NCBI GenBank assembly: GCA_016650125.1
Contig: JAENWT010000022.1
Coordinates: 1 to 39,117 of the forward strand
Origin: Thermoleophilia bacterium
GTDB lineage: Bacteria > Actinomycetota > Thermoleophilia > Solirubrobacterales > 70-9
Length of the DNA stretch: 39,117 nt
Direction of reading: 5' to 3'
A program made the translations under genes and the position numbers. Below, piece after piece: positions 1 to 7,985 of the stretch. The first letter of the stretch is position 1, and the number at the start of each line of letters is the position of its first letter. The notes beneath the pieces are model-generated. The model was not told where the DNA came from, did no database searches, and worked only from the letters and a program-made list of their open reading frames with translations.

Positions 1-1
1 T

Positions 2-109
2 GGCCTGCGAACACGGCTGGTCAGCCGCTTCGTTGCCCTGGCCGCGGCGATCGCCCTAAACCATCAACTCGGCCTGCCACCGAGAGCGCTGGCTCAATAC
101 GTGGGCTGA
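2..109 (+). pseudogene. 3' end of a probable IS transposase gene (cut by window edge)
   Basis: An open frame enters from the left edge and stops at TGA 107-109, giving about 35 residues. They include a small-residue-rich helix (ALAAAIALNHQLG) followed by PPRALAQYV. This resembles the extreme C-terminus of IS982/IS5-type DDE transposases, where an alanine-rich helix is followed by an N-x-Q-x-G segment and a short basic/aromatic tail. No catalytic residue lies inside the window, so the family and whether the gene is intact cannot be decided. It is the only sign of a mobile element in the window. Confidence 0.45.
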
Positions 110-117
110 GTTCGTGG

Positions 118-133
118 AACTAGTCATCTAGTT
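118..133. repeat. Short palindrome after the transposase fragment
   Basis: AACTAG-TCAT-CTAGTT is a 6-bp perfect inverted repeat with a 4-nt loop, 9 bp past the transposase stop codon. It could be part of an IS end or a weak terminator. No target-site duplication can be tested because the other end of the element is outside the window. Confidence 0.35.
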
Positions 134-221
134 GTCAATGAGTCGCAGCGCAGCGCGATCAAAGAGAACGTCCCATCCGTTAAATCGCATCCTGGACAGG
201 AATGCCCGCGCCGCGCCCGGT

Positions 222-1850
222 TCACATGCGGTCTGGCGCGGAGATTCCCAGCAGCCCAAGCGAGGCCTCGATCGTATGTCCCGTTACTTCGCACAGGTTC
301 AGGCGTGCCGCCTCGACTCCCTCCCCTTCCGCTCCGATCACCTGACAGTCCCGGTAGAAGGCGTGGTAGGCGGCTGAGGTCTGACTGGCGTAGGCGCAGA
401 TCCGGTGGGGAGCGCGACGATCGGCGGCTTCGTGGACCTCGGCCGGGAAGGAGAGCAGCTTGGCGATCAATGCTTTCTCGGAGGCATCCACCGGCGCGGT
501 GGCCGCATCCGCCCCGCTCCGGCTGAGGCCCTGGTCCTCGGCCTTCCGCAGGATGCTCTGGATGCGGGCATGCGCGTACTGGGCGTAGTAGACCGGGTTG
601 TCGGAAGACTGCGAGCGGGCCAGGTCGAGATCGAGGTCCATGGTGCTGTCGTGGCTCCGCTGAAGCAGGAAAAACCGGGCTGCATCCGTGCCGATGTCAC
701 CGACCAGCTCGTCGAGCGTGACGATGTCGCCGGCGCGCTTCGACATCTTGGTCCGCTGACCGCCTTCGACCAGGTGGATCATCTGCAGGATCTGGGCCTC
801 GAAATCGACTTCGGCGGCGAACGTCGGGATCGCCGCGGCCATCCTCGCCACGTAACCGTGATGGTCGGCGCCGAGGACGTCGATCAGGCGCGAGTAGCCG
901 CGCTCGATCTTGTCGGCGTGGTAGGCCACGTCAACGCCGAAGTAGGTTGGCTCGCCGTTGGAACGGACCAGCACCCGGTCCTTGTCATCGCCGAAATCGG
1001 TCGTGCGCAGCCAGAGGGCACCATCCTCTTCGAAGGTGTTGCCGGTGGCCCGCAGCCGTTCGAGTCCGTGCTCGACCCGGTCCTCTTCGAAGAGCGACCG
1101 CTCGGAGAAGAAGTCGTCCATCTCGACGCCGAAGCGGACCAGCGAGGTCCGGATGCCGTCGACCATCCATTCGACGCCGGCCGTCGCCAGCCGTTCGAGG
1201 TCCGTGGGCTCGATCCGGAGGTCGAGCGCCCGCTGCGCCAAGTCGTTGACATATTCGCCCTGGTAGCCGTTCTCGGGCGGCTCGGCGCCGGTCATGCGGG
1301 CGCTGATCGAAGCCGCGAAGTTCTCCACCTGCGAGCCGCCGTCGTTTACGTAGTACTCGGTGGTGACCGAATTGCCAGTGGCCTTGAGCAGACGCGTGAT
1401 GGCATCGCCGTAGGCCGCGTGACGGCCCGAGGCCGCGGTCAGCGGTCCGGTCGGGTTGGCCGAGACGAACTCGATCAGGATCTGTTCCGGGGCGGCCACC
1501 GGCGGTACCGGAGCGGAACCTTCGGCGGTCAGGTCGCCGACGACACCGCGGTACCAGGAGTCGGCGAGAAAGAGGTTGATGAATCCGGGGCCGGCGACTT
1601 CGATCCGCTCGACCGCATCGCCCAGTTCAGCCGCGACCTCGCCCACCAGGTCGGCGGCGATGTCCCGCGGCGGGCGGCCCAGCGACTTGGCCATGAGCAT
1701 GGCCGCGTTCGAGCTGTAGTCGCCCAATTCGGCCTTGGGCGGGACCTCGAGGCCCGGCTCGATCGATTCATCGCCGGCGAAGGTCCTTGCCACCTGGGTG
1801 ATGGTTTCCTTGAGGCTGGTGACGGGGTCGGTCTGGTTCACGGTCCGCAT
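222..1850 (-). CDS. argS: Arginyl-tRNA synthetase
   Basis: Class I aminoacyl-tRNA synthetase that charges tRNA-Arg in the cytoplasm; 542 residues, typical for the family. Seen: the additional N-terminal domain (about 1-115), the ANPTGPL segment at residues 131-137 that normally leads into the HIGH motif, the active-site stretch EYYVNDGGSQ (about 165-174), KMSKR at 368-372, and the C-terminal anticodon-binding entry NPVYYAQYAHARI. Odd feature: where the family has HVGH after NPTGPL, this protein has TAAS (138-141), so both HIGH histidines are absent, while the KMSKS loop is intact. The ATG at 1850 has no strong Shine-Dalgarno. The gene follows rlmH on the same strand after about 165 bp. Identity is secure; the motif change needs separate attention. 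Confidence 0.95.
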   Translation of the reverse strand: MRTVNQTDPVTSLKETITQVARTFAGDESIEPGLEVPPKAELGDYSSNAAMLMAKSLGRPPRDIAADLVGEVAAELGDAVERIEVAGPGFINLFLADSWYRGVVGDLTAEGSAPVPPVAAPEQILIEFVSANPTGPLTAASGRHAAYGDAITRLLKATGNSVTTEYYVNDGGSQVENFAASISARMTGAEPPENGYQGEYVNDLAQRALDLRIEPTDLERLATAGVEWMVDGIRTSLVRFGVEMDDFFSERSLFEEDRVEHGLERLRATGNTFEEDGALWLRTTDFGDDKDRVLVRSNGEPTYFGVDVAYHADKIERGYSRLIDVLGADHHGYVARMAAAIPTFAAEVDFEAQILQMIHLVEGGQRTKMSKRAGDIVTLDELVGDIGTDAARFFLLQRSHDSTMDLDLDLARSQSSDNPVYYAQYAHARIQSILRKAEDQGLSRSGADAATAPVDASEKALIAKLLSFPAEVHEAADRRAPHRICAYASQTSAAYHAFYRDCQVIGAEGEGVEAARLNLCEVTGHTIEASLGLLGISAPDRM

Positions 1851-1950
1851 CGTAGATGCCTTCGGTCTGCCGCGGGGGCGGGCAAAACTTGATTAAGGGA
1901 ACAAGCCTGAAGTTTTTGCCCTCTCAAAGACTTCACAGTTCTGAATAAGG

Positions 1951-1978
1951 CAGGGTTGTTCCCTTCGGGAAAACCCTG
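1951..1978 (-). terminator. Hairpin between rlmH and argS
   Basis: Seven-bp outer arms CAGGGTT/AACCCTG, then a bulged G and a further TTCCC/GGGAA pairing, form a stable stem-loop 37 bp after rlmH. No U-tract follows on the minus strand, so it may be a weak or factor-assisted terminator, or an RNA-stabilising element. The rest of 1851-2015 contains no gene; a small GAAGT/ACTTC inverted repeat lies near 1909-1935. Confidence 0.45.
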
Positions 1979-2015
1979 TTTAAAGAAGTGGGCTGCCTGC
2001 CGTGAGCGGTACCTC

Positions 2016-2432
2016 TTACAGGTGGTACTTCTCTCCGGCCAGGATCTTCGAGGCCCGGAAGATCTGCTCCAGGAGCACGATGCGGGCCAGCTGATGGGCC
2101 AGCGTCTGGCGGCCGAGCGAGAGCTTCTCGTCGACCTTTTGGCTGACCTCCGGTGGCAGGCCCCCGGGTCCCCCGATCAGAATGGTCACCTTCCGGCCGG
2201 CGTGACGGCGGCGGTCGAGCCACTTTGCCCACGTCTCGGAGTCCAGCTGCTTGCCGGTGAGTTCGAGGGCGACGACATGACCCTCCGAATCGAGGCGCCG
2301 GGCCAGGGCCTCGTCGTCCTTGACTTCGACCACTTCGACCGACTGCTTGGTTCGCAGCATCTTCATGTAGTGGCCCTCGGCCTCGTCGAACGGCGGCCGG
2401 ATCCGGCCCACGGCGAGCACGGTGATTTTCAT
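2016..2432 (-). CDS. rlmH: 23S rRNA pseudouridine-1915 N3-methyltransferase
   Basis: SPOUT-class methyltransferase that modifies pseudouridine 1915 in helix 69 of 23S rRNA, acting on the assembled 70S ribosome. The 138-residue protein has the usual start MKITVLAVGR, the SAM-binding knot segment ILIGGPGGLP (about residues 84-93) and the family's C-terminal signature LAHQLARIVLLEQIFRA ending in GEKYHL. The ATG overlaps the stop of the M48 peptidase gene (ATGA), and an AGGGAGG sequence 6 nt upstream is a good ribosome binding site, so the two genes are probably translationally coupled. Length matches the family (about 155 in E. coli, shorter in some lineages). Confidence 0.96.
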   Translation of the reverse strand: MKITVLAVGRIRPPFDEAEGHYMKMLRTKQSVEVVEVKDDEALARRLDSEGHVVALELTGKQLDSETWAKWLDRRRHAGRKVTILIGGPGGLPPEVSQKVDEKLSLGRQTLAHQLARIVLLEQIFRASKILAGEKYHL

Positions 2433-3694
2433 CCTCCGCCTCCCTGGTCTTTTTCGGTCTCGGCGGCCGAGATCCGCTCGACCGTGGTCGGGTGGGAGCC
2501 GAACAGGTACTGGTAGACCCCGGGCGGGTCCGGATCGGTGAGATTGGACTCGGCCAGCCGCACCTGGAGGCCGATCAGGCCGTCGGGATTGCCGGTCAGT
2601 TCCATCGCCGAACGGTCGGCGCCCGCCTCGATCTCACGGGACAGCAAGTTTCCGGGGATCGAGAGGACCATCGTCGCCAGGCTGATCGTCAGGGCCAGCG
2701 CCGGGATGATTGCCGGGCCCCGCAGGTCATCACCGCGCCGGCGCGCGAGCGCCGTGGTCGCCACCTGCACGAAGAGCACCCCGAGCGGGATCACCAGGAT
2801 CGCGAAGGCGAGGCCGCGATAGAGGTCGTTCGATTCGACGTGGGACAGCTCGTGGGCGATCAGGGCCGAGAGTTCGGCGTCGGAAAGCTGGTCGATCGCG
2901 TTGTCGTAGATCACGACGCGCTTCGACGAGCCGAGGCCGTTGACGTAGGCGTTCAGGGTCGAGGACCGGCGGCTGGCGTCGACTTCGTAAACCTGCCCCA
3001 CCTCGACGCCGGCCCGGTCGGCGAGCCGGATCACCTCCTGCCGCACCGGCCCTTCGGGCAGGGGCTCAAACGTGTTGAACAGCGGCGAGATCACGACCGG
3101 CCAGAGCCAGGTGAAGAGCACCGCGTAAGCGATCACGAAGATCGAGCCGGCGATCCAGAACCGTTGCCGGAAGCGCCGCCAGAGCCACATCGCAAGGGCC
3201 GCCCCGGCCGCCTCCATCAGCAGGCCGATCAGCGTCCCGAGCAGCAGGTCGCTCAGCCAGCCGGAGAAGTCCTGGGTGATCAGCCCGTAGTCACGACCGT
3301 GGTTGAACTGGATCAGGTCGAGAGGAAATCGAACCAAGGCCAGCAGGGCGGTGATTCCGGCGCCGGCCGCCGCCGCGCCGATGATCGGCCAGCGGCCCAG
3401 CCGGTCAAACGTGCTCCGGATGAACCTGCCGCGGTAGACCGCGAGCCCCGCGAGGACGATCAGCCCCAGCAACATCGAAGTGATGGCGAGCAGGCGGCTC
3501 TCTGACCGGTACTCGCCCGCCCGCTCGATCAGGTCGTGATCCAGGTACTTGGCGGCGTCCACCTGAGGCGCGTCGATTCCGCCGCCCGGACCGAGCAGCC
3601 AGGCCAGCAGGAATGCGAGGAGCACGGCCGCGGCAGCAATCCAGAGCAGGGAGCCCACTGTCAGGAAATCCCGCCCCTTACGCTCAGCGCTCAT
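2429..3694 (-). CDS. M48-family (Ste24-like) membrane zinc metallopeptidase
   Basis: The 421-residue multi-pass membrane protein has hydrophobic segments near residues 13-34, 67-86, 104-122, 146-170, 180-202, 294-315 and 328-348. The zinc site is HELSH at 281-285 with the third ligand probably E356 in the E-A-G-A-D segment. This is the layout of Ste24/CAAX protease 1, which cleaves membrane-associated substrates; bacterial members are thought to act in membrane-protein quality control. The substrate here is unknown. The ATG lies 8 nt after a TATCGT -10-like hexamer with no Shine-Dalgarno, suggesting a leaderless message. It is divergent from the phosphoesterase gene and overlaps rlmH by 4 nt. 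Confidence 0.9.
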   Translation of the reverse strand: MSAERKGRDFLTVGSLLWIAAAAVLLAFLLAWLLGPGGGIDAPQVDAAKYLDHDLIERAGEYRSESRLLAITSMLLGLIVLAGLAVYRGRFIRSTFDRLGRWPIIGAAAAGAGITALLALVRFPLDLIQFNHGRDYGLITQDFSGWLSDLLLGTLIGLLMEAAGAALAMWLWRRFRQRFWIAGSIFVIAYAVLFTWLWPVVISPLFNTFEPLPEGPVRQEVIRLADRAGVEVGQVYEVDASRRSSTLNAYVNGLGSSKRVVIYDNAIDQLSDAELSALIAHELSHVESNDLYRGLAFAILVIPLGVLFVQVATTALARRRGDDLRGPAIIPALALTISLATMVLSIPGNLLSREIEAGADRSAMELTGNPDGLIGLQVRLAESNLTDPDPPGVYQYLFGSHPTTVERISAAETEKDQGGGG

Positions 3695-3702
3695 GGGTCT
3701 TT

Positions 3703-3708
3703 ACGATA
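3703..3708 (-). promoter_or_regulatory. Candidate -10 element for the M48 peptidase gene
   Basis: TATCGT on the minus strand sits 8 nt before the ATG at 3694 and no Shine-Dalgarno is present, the arrangement expected of a leaderless transcript. No clear -35 is visible. Confidence 0.35.
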
Positions 3709-3748
3709 GTCAGGCCTCCGGCCCAGCCCACCTGAGCCACCCCCGCCC

Positions 3749-4486
3749 ATGCTCGTAGCCGCGATTTCGGACATCCACGCCAACCTGCCTGCCCTTGAAA
3801 CGGTGCTGGCCGACATCGACTCGACCGGAGTCGAGGAGATCTGGTTCCTCGGTGATGCGGTCGGTTACGGCGCCCAGCCCTCCGAATGCCTCCGGCTCGT
3901 CGACTCGCGCTGCTCGATCAGCCTGCTCGGCAACCACGATCTCGCGGCGCTCGGCGAAATCGACATCTCGACCTTCAGCCCGGGTGCCGCACGCTCGGCC
4001 CTCTGGACCAGGGAGAACCTCACGGAGGAGGATCTCGCCCTCCTGCGTAAGATCGGCCAGGCATCGGGTTCCAAGGAGGGCTACGGCCTCTATCACGCGT
4101 CTCCGCGCGACCCGGTCTGGGAATACGTGGTTGAGGCCGATCTGGCCGCCGAGAACATGGATGCCCAGACCGAAAGAATCGCCCTGATCGGTCACTCGCA
4201 CATCGCCCTTTACTTCAACCGGGCCGACCAATCGTCGGAGACGAGTTCCGTCCTCGGTTCCGACGGGTCTTCGATCGACCTGGCCGAAGGCGAATGGCTC
4301 GTGAACCCGGGCAGCGTCGGGCAGCCGCGTGACGGCGACCCGCGAGCCGCCTGGCTGGAGTTGGACACGACCACACAGCAAGCCACTTTCCACCGGGTCG
4401 AGTATCCGATCGACGCCGCCGCCGAATCGATCCGCGACGCCGGTCTGCCCGGCCACCTTGCCGACCGGCTTTACCAGGGACATTGA
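3749..4486 (+). CDS. Calcineurin-like metallophosphoesterase
   Basis: The 245-residue protein has the metal-binding motifs of the YfcE/MJ0936-type phosphoesterase family: SDIHAN at residues 7-12, GDAVGYG (about 35-41), GNHD (about 61-64), GHSH near 148-151, and the C-terminal NPGSVGQPRDGDPRA that packs against the active site. Family members are small dinuclear-metal phosphodiesterases or phosphatases of uncertain physiological substrate. The start has no obvious Shine-Dalgarno. It is divergent from the M48 peptidase gene and 52 bp upstream of the lipoprotein gene. Confidence 0.88.
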   Translation: MLVAAISDIHANLPALETVLADIDSTGVEEIWFLGDAVGYGAQPSECLRLVDSRCSISLLGNHDLAALGEIDISTFSPGAARSALWTRENLTEEDLALLRKIGQASGSKEGYGLYHASPRDPVWEYVVEADLAAENMDAQTERIALIGHSHIALYFNRADQSSETSSVLGSDGSSIDLAEGEWLVNPGSVGQPRDGDPRAAWLELDTTTQQATFHRVEYPIDAAAESIRDAGLPGHLADRLYQGH

Positions 4487-4524
4487 CCCGGATGACACCT
4501 TAAGAACGCCTGAATCGGTTTCTC

Positions 4525-4530
4525 TAGACT
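4525..4530 (+). promoter_or_regulatory. Candidate -10 element for the lipoprotein gene
   Basis: TAGACT lies 8 nt before the GTG at 4539. With no Shine-Dalgarno present it fits a leaderless promoter. A -35 is not evident. Confidence 0.35.
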
Positions 4531-4538
4531 CGCTGATT

Positions 4539-5105
4539 GTGTCCAAGACTTCAAAATTCCTCGTGGCAACGGCCCTGCTGGCTTTCGTGGCAGCGGGGTT
4601 TTCGGGCTGTGGCGAAGACCGCAGCAACCTGATTCCTTCAAGCGAGGCGAAGCAGATCGACGCAAGTCTCACCGAAATCCAGGCGCTGGCCGACACAAAC
4701 CAGTGCTTTCGTGCCCTCAAGGGCACCAAGAACGTCCTGAAACAGGTCGAAGGGCTGCCTCAGAGCGTCGATCCCGATCTGAAACGATCACTCCTCGACG
4801 GGGTAGTTGCCCTGCAGCTGCTGATCGGTGACGCATCCAAGTGCACCCAGGACACGACGACCGAACCGACCGAACCCGAGACCGACACCGAAATCACGCC
4901 GACCGGGGACACAGGCGTCACCACCCCCGAGGAAACTACAACGGACGAGGAGAAGGACACGGGCAAGAAAGACACCGGGAAGAAACCCGAAACTCCCGCT
5001 CCGACTCCTGAACCGTCCCCCACCCCCACTCCGGAGACACCGCCTGACACCGGCCCACCGGTCGATCCGGGACCGGGTTCCGGCGGAGTCAGCCCGAATC
5101 AGTAA
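4539..5105 (+). CDS. Putative lipoprotein with Thr/Pro-rich tail
   Basis: Starting at GTG 4539 gives 188 residues with a classic lipoprotein signal: basic MSKTSK, a hydrophobic core LVATALLAFVAAG and a lipobox FSGC (Cys about 24). Starts further upstream would bury the signal peptide, so they are rejected. After the Cys come about 85 residues of helical sequence with two cysteines that could pair, then a low-complexity region rich in T, E, P and D (about 110-188) typical of a cell-wall-spanning stalk. No family was recognised. It precedes the kinase gene by 15 bp, so the two are probably co-transcribed; the lipoprotein could be a cell-surface partner or substrate of that kinase, which is inference. 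Confidence 0.75.
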   Translation: MSKTSKFLVATALLAFVAAGFSGCGEDRSNLIPSSEAKQIDASLTEIQALADTNQCFRALKGTKNVLKQVEGLPQSVDPDLKRSLLDGVVALQLLIGDASKCTQDTTTEPTEPETDTEITPTGDTGVTTPEETTTDEEKDTGKKDTGKKPETPAPTPEPSPTPTPETPPDTGPPVDPGPGSGGVSPNQ

Positions 5106-5120
5106 GGCTGGAAGCCACTC

Positions 5121-6317
5121 ATGACCAACACAACCATCCTCGGCGACCGATACGAGCTTCACGACAAGCTCGGCTCCGGAGGCATGTCGAACGTCTACCG
5201 GGCGACCGACCGCATCCTCGAGCGGACAGTCGCCGTGAAGGTGCTGGCCGAGCACCTGTCGGACGACGACCGTTTCGTCGCCCGTTTCCGCCGGGAGGCG
5301 CTGGCCGTCGCCAAGCTGATCCACCCGAACATCGTGCAGGTGTACGACACCGGCGTCGACAGCGGCCGGCACTTCATCGTCATGGAATGCGTCGAAGGCC
5401 GCTCCGGCGCCCAGATCCTCAAGTCGGAGGGCGTGCTGGACCCGGAGACGACCATCGAAATCGGGGTCCAGGCCTGCGCCGGCCTCGAATACGCCCACCG
5501 GCACGGCATCATCCACCGCGACGTGAAGCCCGGCAACCTGATGGTCACGGGCGGCCCGGCCAATGGCGGCGACATGACCTGCAAGCTGACCGACTTCGGC
5601 ATCGCCCGGGCGGCCGAGCAGACCCGCATCACCCAGGTCGGATCGGTGGTCGGAACCGCTGCCTATCTCGCACCGGAGCAGGTGCGCGGCGAGGAGGCGA
5701 CACCGGCGACCGACGTCTACGCACTGGGCGTCGTGCTCTACCAGTTCCTCACCGGCCGCCTGCCCTACGAAGGTTCTTCCCTGGCCGAGCTCGCGATCCG
5801 GCAGCAAAACGAGAAGCCGCTTTCACCGCGCACTTACAACGACGACGTGCCGGAAACCGTCAGCGCCTCGGTCATGCGGGCCCTCGAAGGCGACAAGAAC
5901 ATCCGCTTCAACACCGCCGGTGCCCTCGCCGACGGGCTTGAACGCGGCCTGCGCGGCGAAGACGTAACGCTCCAGCTCGATGAGACCGCGCCCGCGAACC
6001 AGCAGTTTCCCAGTGCGGAGACCGCCACGCGGCCGATGGAGCGCACTTCCCGCACCGCGCACCGCCCGGCCCCGCCACCGCCGCGCTACAAGAGCCCGCC
6101 GCCGCGGCCGAAGCTCAAGAAGCGCTCCTTCATGTCACGCTTCGCACGCTTCGTCTTCGGCCTTGTGGCGCTCGTCCTGATCGCCGGCGTCGTCGCCGGT
6201 GCCGTGATCGCGCTCACCGACCGCGCCGCCTCGATCAAGGTGCGCGAGTGGACCGAGAACTCGGTCAAGGGAGCGACCGGCGACCTCAAGGACTTCGTCC
6301 GCGAGAACACGCAGTAG
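5121..6317 (+). CDS. PknB-type membrane Ser/Thr protein kinase
   Basis: A 398-residue Hanks-type kinase with a complete catalytic domain (about 10-275): glycine loop GSGGMS (18-23), Lys40, Glu59, catalytic loop HRDVKPGN (132-139), DFG (158-160), and APE (184-186) preceded by a Thr/Ser-containing activation loop. A basic, proline-rich linker (about 300-338) leads to one membrane helix (343-366). Only about 32 residues lie outside the membrane, so there are no PASTA repeats; it does not sense muropeptides as PknB/PrkC do. The gene directly follows the lipoprotein gene. It converges on the ABC permease gene with a 4-bp gap, leaving no room for an intergenic terminator. Confidence 0.93.
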   Translation: MTNTTILGDRYELHDKLGSGGMSNVYRATDRILERTVAVKVLAEHLSDDDRFVARFRREALAVAKLIHPNIVQVYDTGVDSGRHFIVMECVEGRSGAQILKSEGVLDPETTIEIGVQACAGLEYAHRHGIIHRDVKPGNLMVTGGPANGGDMTCKLTDFGIARAAEQTRITQVGSVVGTAAYLAPEQVRGEEATPATDVYALGVVLYQFLTGRLPYEGSSLAELAIRQQNEKPLSPRTYNDDVPETVSASVMRALEGDKNIRFNTAGALADGLERGLRGEDVTLQLDETAPANQQFPSAETATRPMERTSRTAHRPAPPPPRYKSPPPRPKLKKRSFMSRFARFVFGLVALVLIAGVVAGAVIALTDRAASIKVREWTENSVKGATGDLKDFVRENTQ

Positions 6318-6321
6318 GCGG

Positions 6322-7047
6322 TTATTTGACCTCGCTGCGGATGAACCGCAGGCTGCCAAGCCCGATCAGCACGACCAGCCAGGCGATTACGACGATCACG
6401 TCATGCGCGGTTACGTTGGTAACGGCGTCGCCCAGGAAATCGGTGCCGAAGGGGCGGATGTTGTCGGTGATGGCGCTCAACGCGGGGCCCATCGCGTAGT
6501 CGTTGGTCCAAGAGACGATCGAGGTGACCGTGTCGATCACGAAGAGGAAGATCAGGGCCAGGGTGATCCCTCCAGCCATGCTCGCAGCGATCAGCGCGAA
6601 AGCGAAACCGACCGTTGCATAAACCACATTCAGGACGATCGCGGCCAGGGCGATGTGTGCCAGTGCGTCCGCGCCGATTGATCCCTCGTGACCGCTCGCG
6701 GCGAGGTCGTAAAGCGGCAGGGAAAGCAGGAAGAGCAGCGCCGTTACCAGCGCCACGCAGAGGAGGGTGACCAGCAACTTGACGAGGATCAGCCGGCCGC
6801 GGCGCGGATCGGCGGTCAGGGCCTGGCGCAGCGTGTTCTGGCCGAACTCGACGCCGAACATCCAGACGCCGAAGATGATCGAGGCGATCGCGGTCGGAAT
6901 CTCGATCGCGAGGCCGGTGGCTCCGCCGTCCTCGCCCGGACCCAGCCAGATCACTCCGGCAAATCCGAGGACGAAGCAGATGAGCAGACCGATCAGGCAC
7001 CACATCGGTGTCGGCATCGACCTGATCTTCAGGAACTCGGCGCGCAT
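6322..7047 (-). CDS. ABC-2 type transporter permease
   Basis: The start is the ATG at 7047, which overlaps the ATPase stop codon (TGATG); the open frame upstream of it is not coding. The product is 241 residues, MRAEFLKIRS followed by about six hydrophobic segments, with the cytoplasmic N-terminal helix typical of ABC-2 permeases of the NatB/BcrB kind. It should form an exporter with the adjacent ATPase. The substrate cannot be told from sequence; drug, lipid or peptide export are all known for this class. Confidence 0.83.
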   Translation of the reverse strand: MRAEFLKIRSMPTPMWCLIGLLICFVLGFAGVIWLGPGEDGGATGLAIEIPTAIASIIFGVWMFGVEFGQNTLRQALTADPRRGRLILVKLLVTLLCVALVTALLFLLSLPLYDLAASGHEGSIGADALAHIALAAIVLNVVYATVGFAFALIAASMAGGITLALIFLFVIDTVTSIVSWTNDYAMGPALSAITDNIRPFGTDFLGDAVTNVTAHDVIVVIAWLVVLIGLGSLRFIRSEVK

Positions 7048-7985
7048 CAGGTAACCGGTGCGTTCGGGTCGTGGGTGAGCGACATGAACACCCGTTCGAG
7101 ATCGGGCTGGTTCTTCCGGAGCTCGGAGACGTAGATCCCGGCGTTGGCAAGCACGAGGTTGATCTGGGATCCGTCCTCGACCGGTCCGTCGACCAGGAGT
7201 TCGCCATCGGGCGCCTGGAACACCGAAAGCCCGATCTCCGAGAGGATCCCGTAGGCCTCCGGAACCTCCTCGGGAGTGACCCGGACCATGTAACCGCCAT
7301 CGCCGCCGGCCTGCCCGAGGATCTCGCTCATCGTCCCGTCGGCGACCACCGAACCGTGGTTGATGATGGTCGCGCGATCGCACATCAGCTGCACTTCGGA
7401 GAGCAGGTGGGAAGACACGAGCACGGTGACACCCGACTGTGGAAGCCTCTTGATCAGCTCACGGATCTCGACGATCCCGGACGGATCGAGACCGTTCGTC
7501 GGTTCGTCGAGGATCACCAGCCTCGGATTGCCGATCAGTGCAATCGCCAGTCCCAGCCGCTGCTTCATGCCGAGGGAGAACCCGCGGGCGTTCGTGTCCG
7601 CCCGGTCGGTGAGGCCGACCAGCTCCAGCAACCTGTCGATTCCGGACCCCGCCGAGTCGAGCCCCCGCGCCCTCGCCTGGATCTTCATGTTCTGGCGTGC
7701 GGTGCCGCGCCCGTAGAGCGCCGGGCCTTCGATCAGGGAACCGGTGCGGCTGATCACATCCTTGAAACCGCGGCCGCCCACGCGGGTCCCCAGCAACTCG
7801 GCCGTACCGGAGTTGGCACGGCTCAGGCCGAGCAGGATCCGGATCGCGGTGGTCTTGCCCGAACCGTTCGGCCCGAGCAGTCCGCATACCGACCCTTCGG
7901 GAACTGACAGCGAAAGGTCATTCAGCGCCTGGATGCTGCCGAACCGCTTCGAAATGCCATCGACCGAGGCGAGCGGCGCGCTCAT
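7047..7985 (-). CDS. ABC transporter ATP-binding protein (exporter type)
   Basis: The 312-residue ATPase starts at ATG 7985, which overlaps the tgt stop as ATGA. Walker A is GPNGSGKT (38-45), the signature is the degenerate FSLGMKQRL seen in BcrA/NatA-type exporters, and Walker B is LVILDEPTNGLDP with a downstream switch His (SSHLL). A C-terminal extension of about 90 residues follows the nucleotide-binding domain, as in DrrA/BcrA-like proteins. It is the energising subunit for the permease encoded immediately downstream. Confidence 0.92.
   Translation of the reverse strand: MSAPLASVDGISKRFGSIQALNDLSLSVPEGSVCGLLGPNGSGKTTAIRILLGLSRANSGTAELLGTRVGGRGFKDVISRTGSLIEGPALYGRGTARQNMKIQARARGLDSAGSGIDRLLELVGLTDRADTNARGFSLGMKQRLGLAIALIGNPRLVILDEPTNGLDPSGIVEIRELIKRLPQSGVTVLVSSHLLSEVQLMCDRATIINHGSVVADGTMSEILGQAGGDGGYMVRVTPEEVPEAYGILSEIGLSVFQAPDGELLVDGPVEDGSQINLVLANAGIYVSELRKNQPDLERVFMSLTHDPNAPVT

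Noticed and set aside
405-1892. Long open frame on the plus strand opposite argS
   Set aside because: It is a GC-driven antisense shadow: composition follows argS codon bias, there is no ribosome binding site and no recognisable domain.
4329-4538. N-terminal extension of the lipoprotein frame
   Set aside because: It overlaps the phosphoesterase gene, would bury the signal peptide, and a good GTG start with a -10 element exists at 4539.
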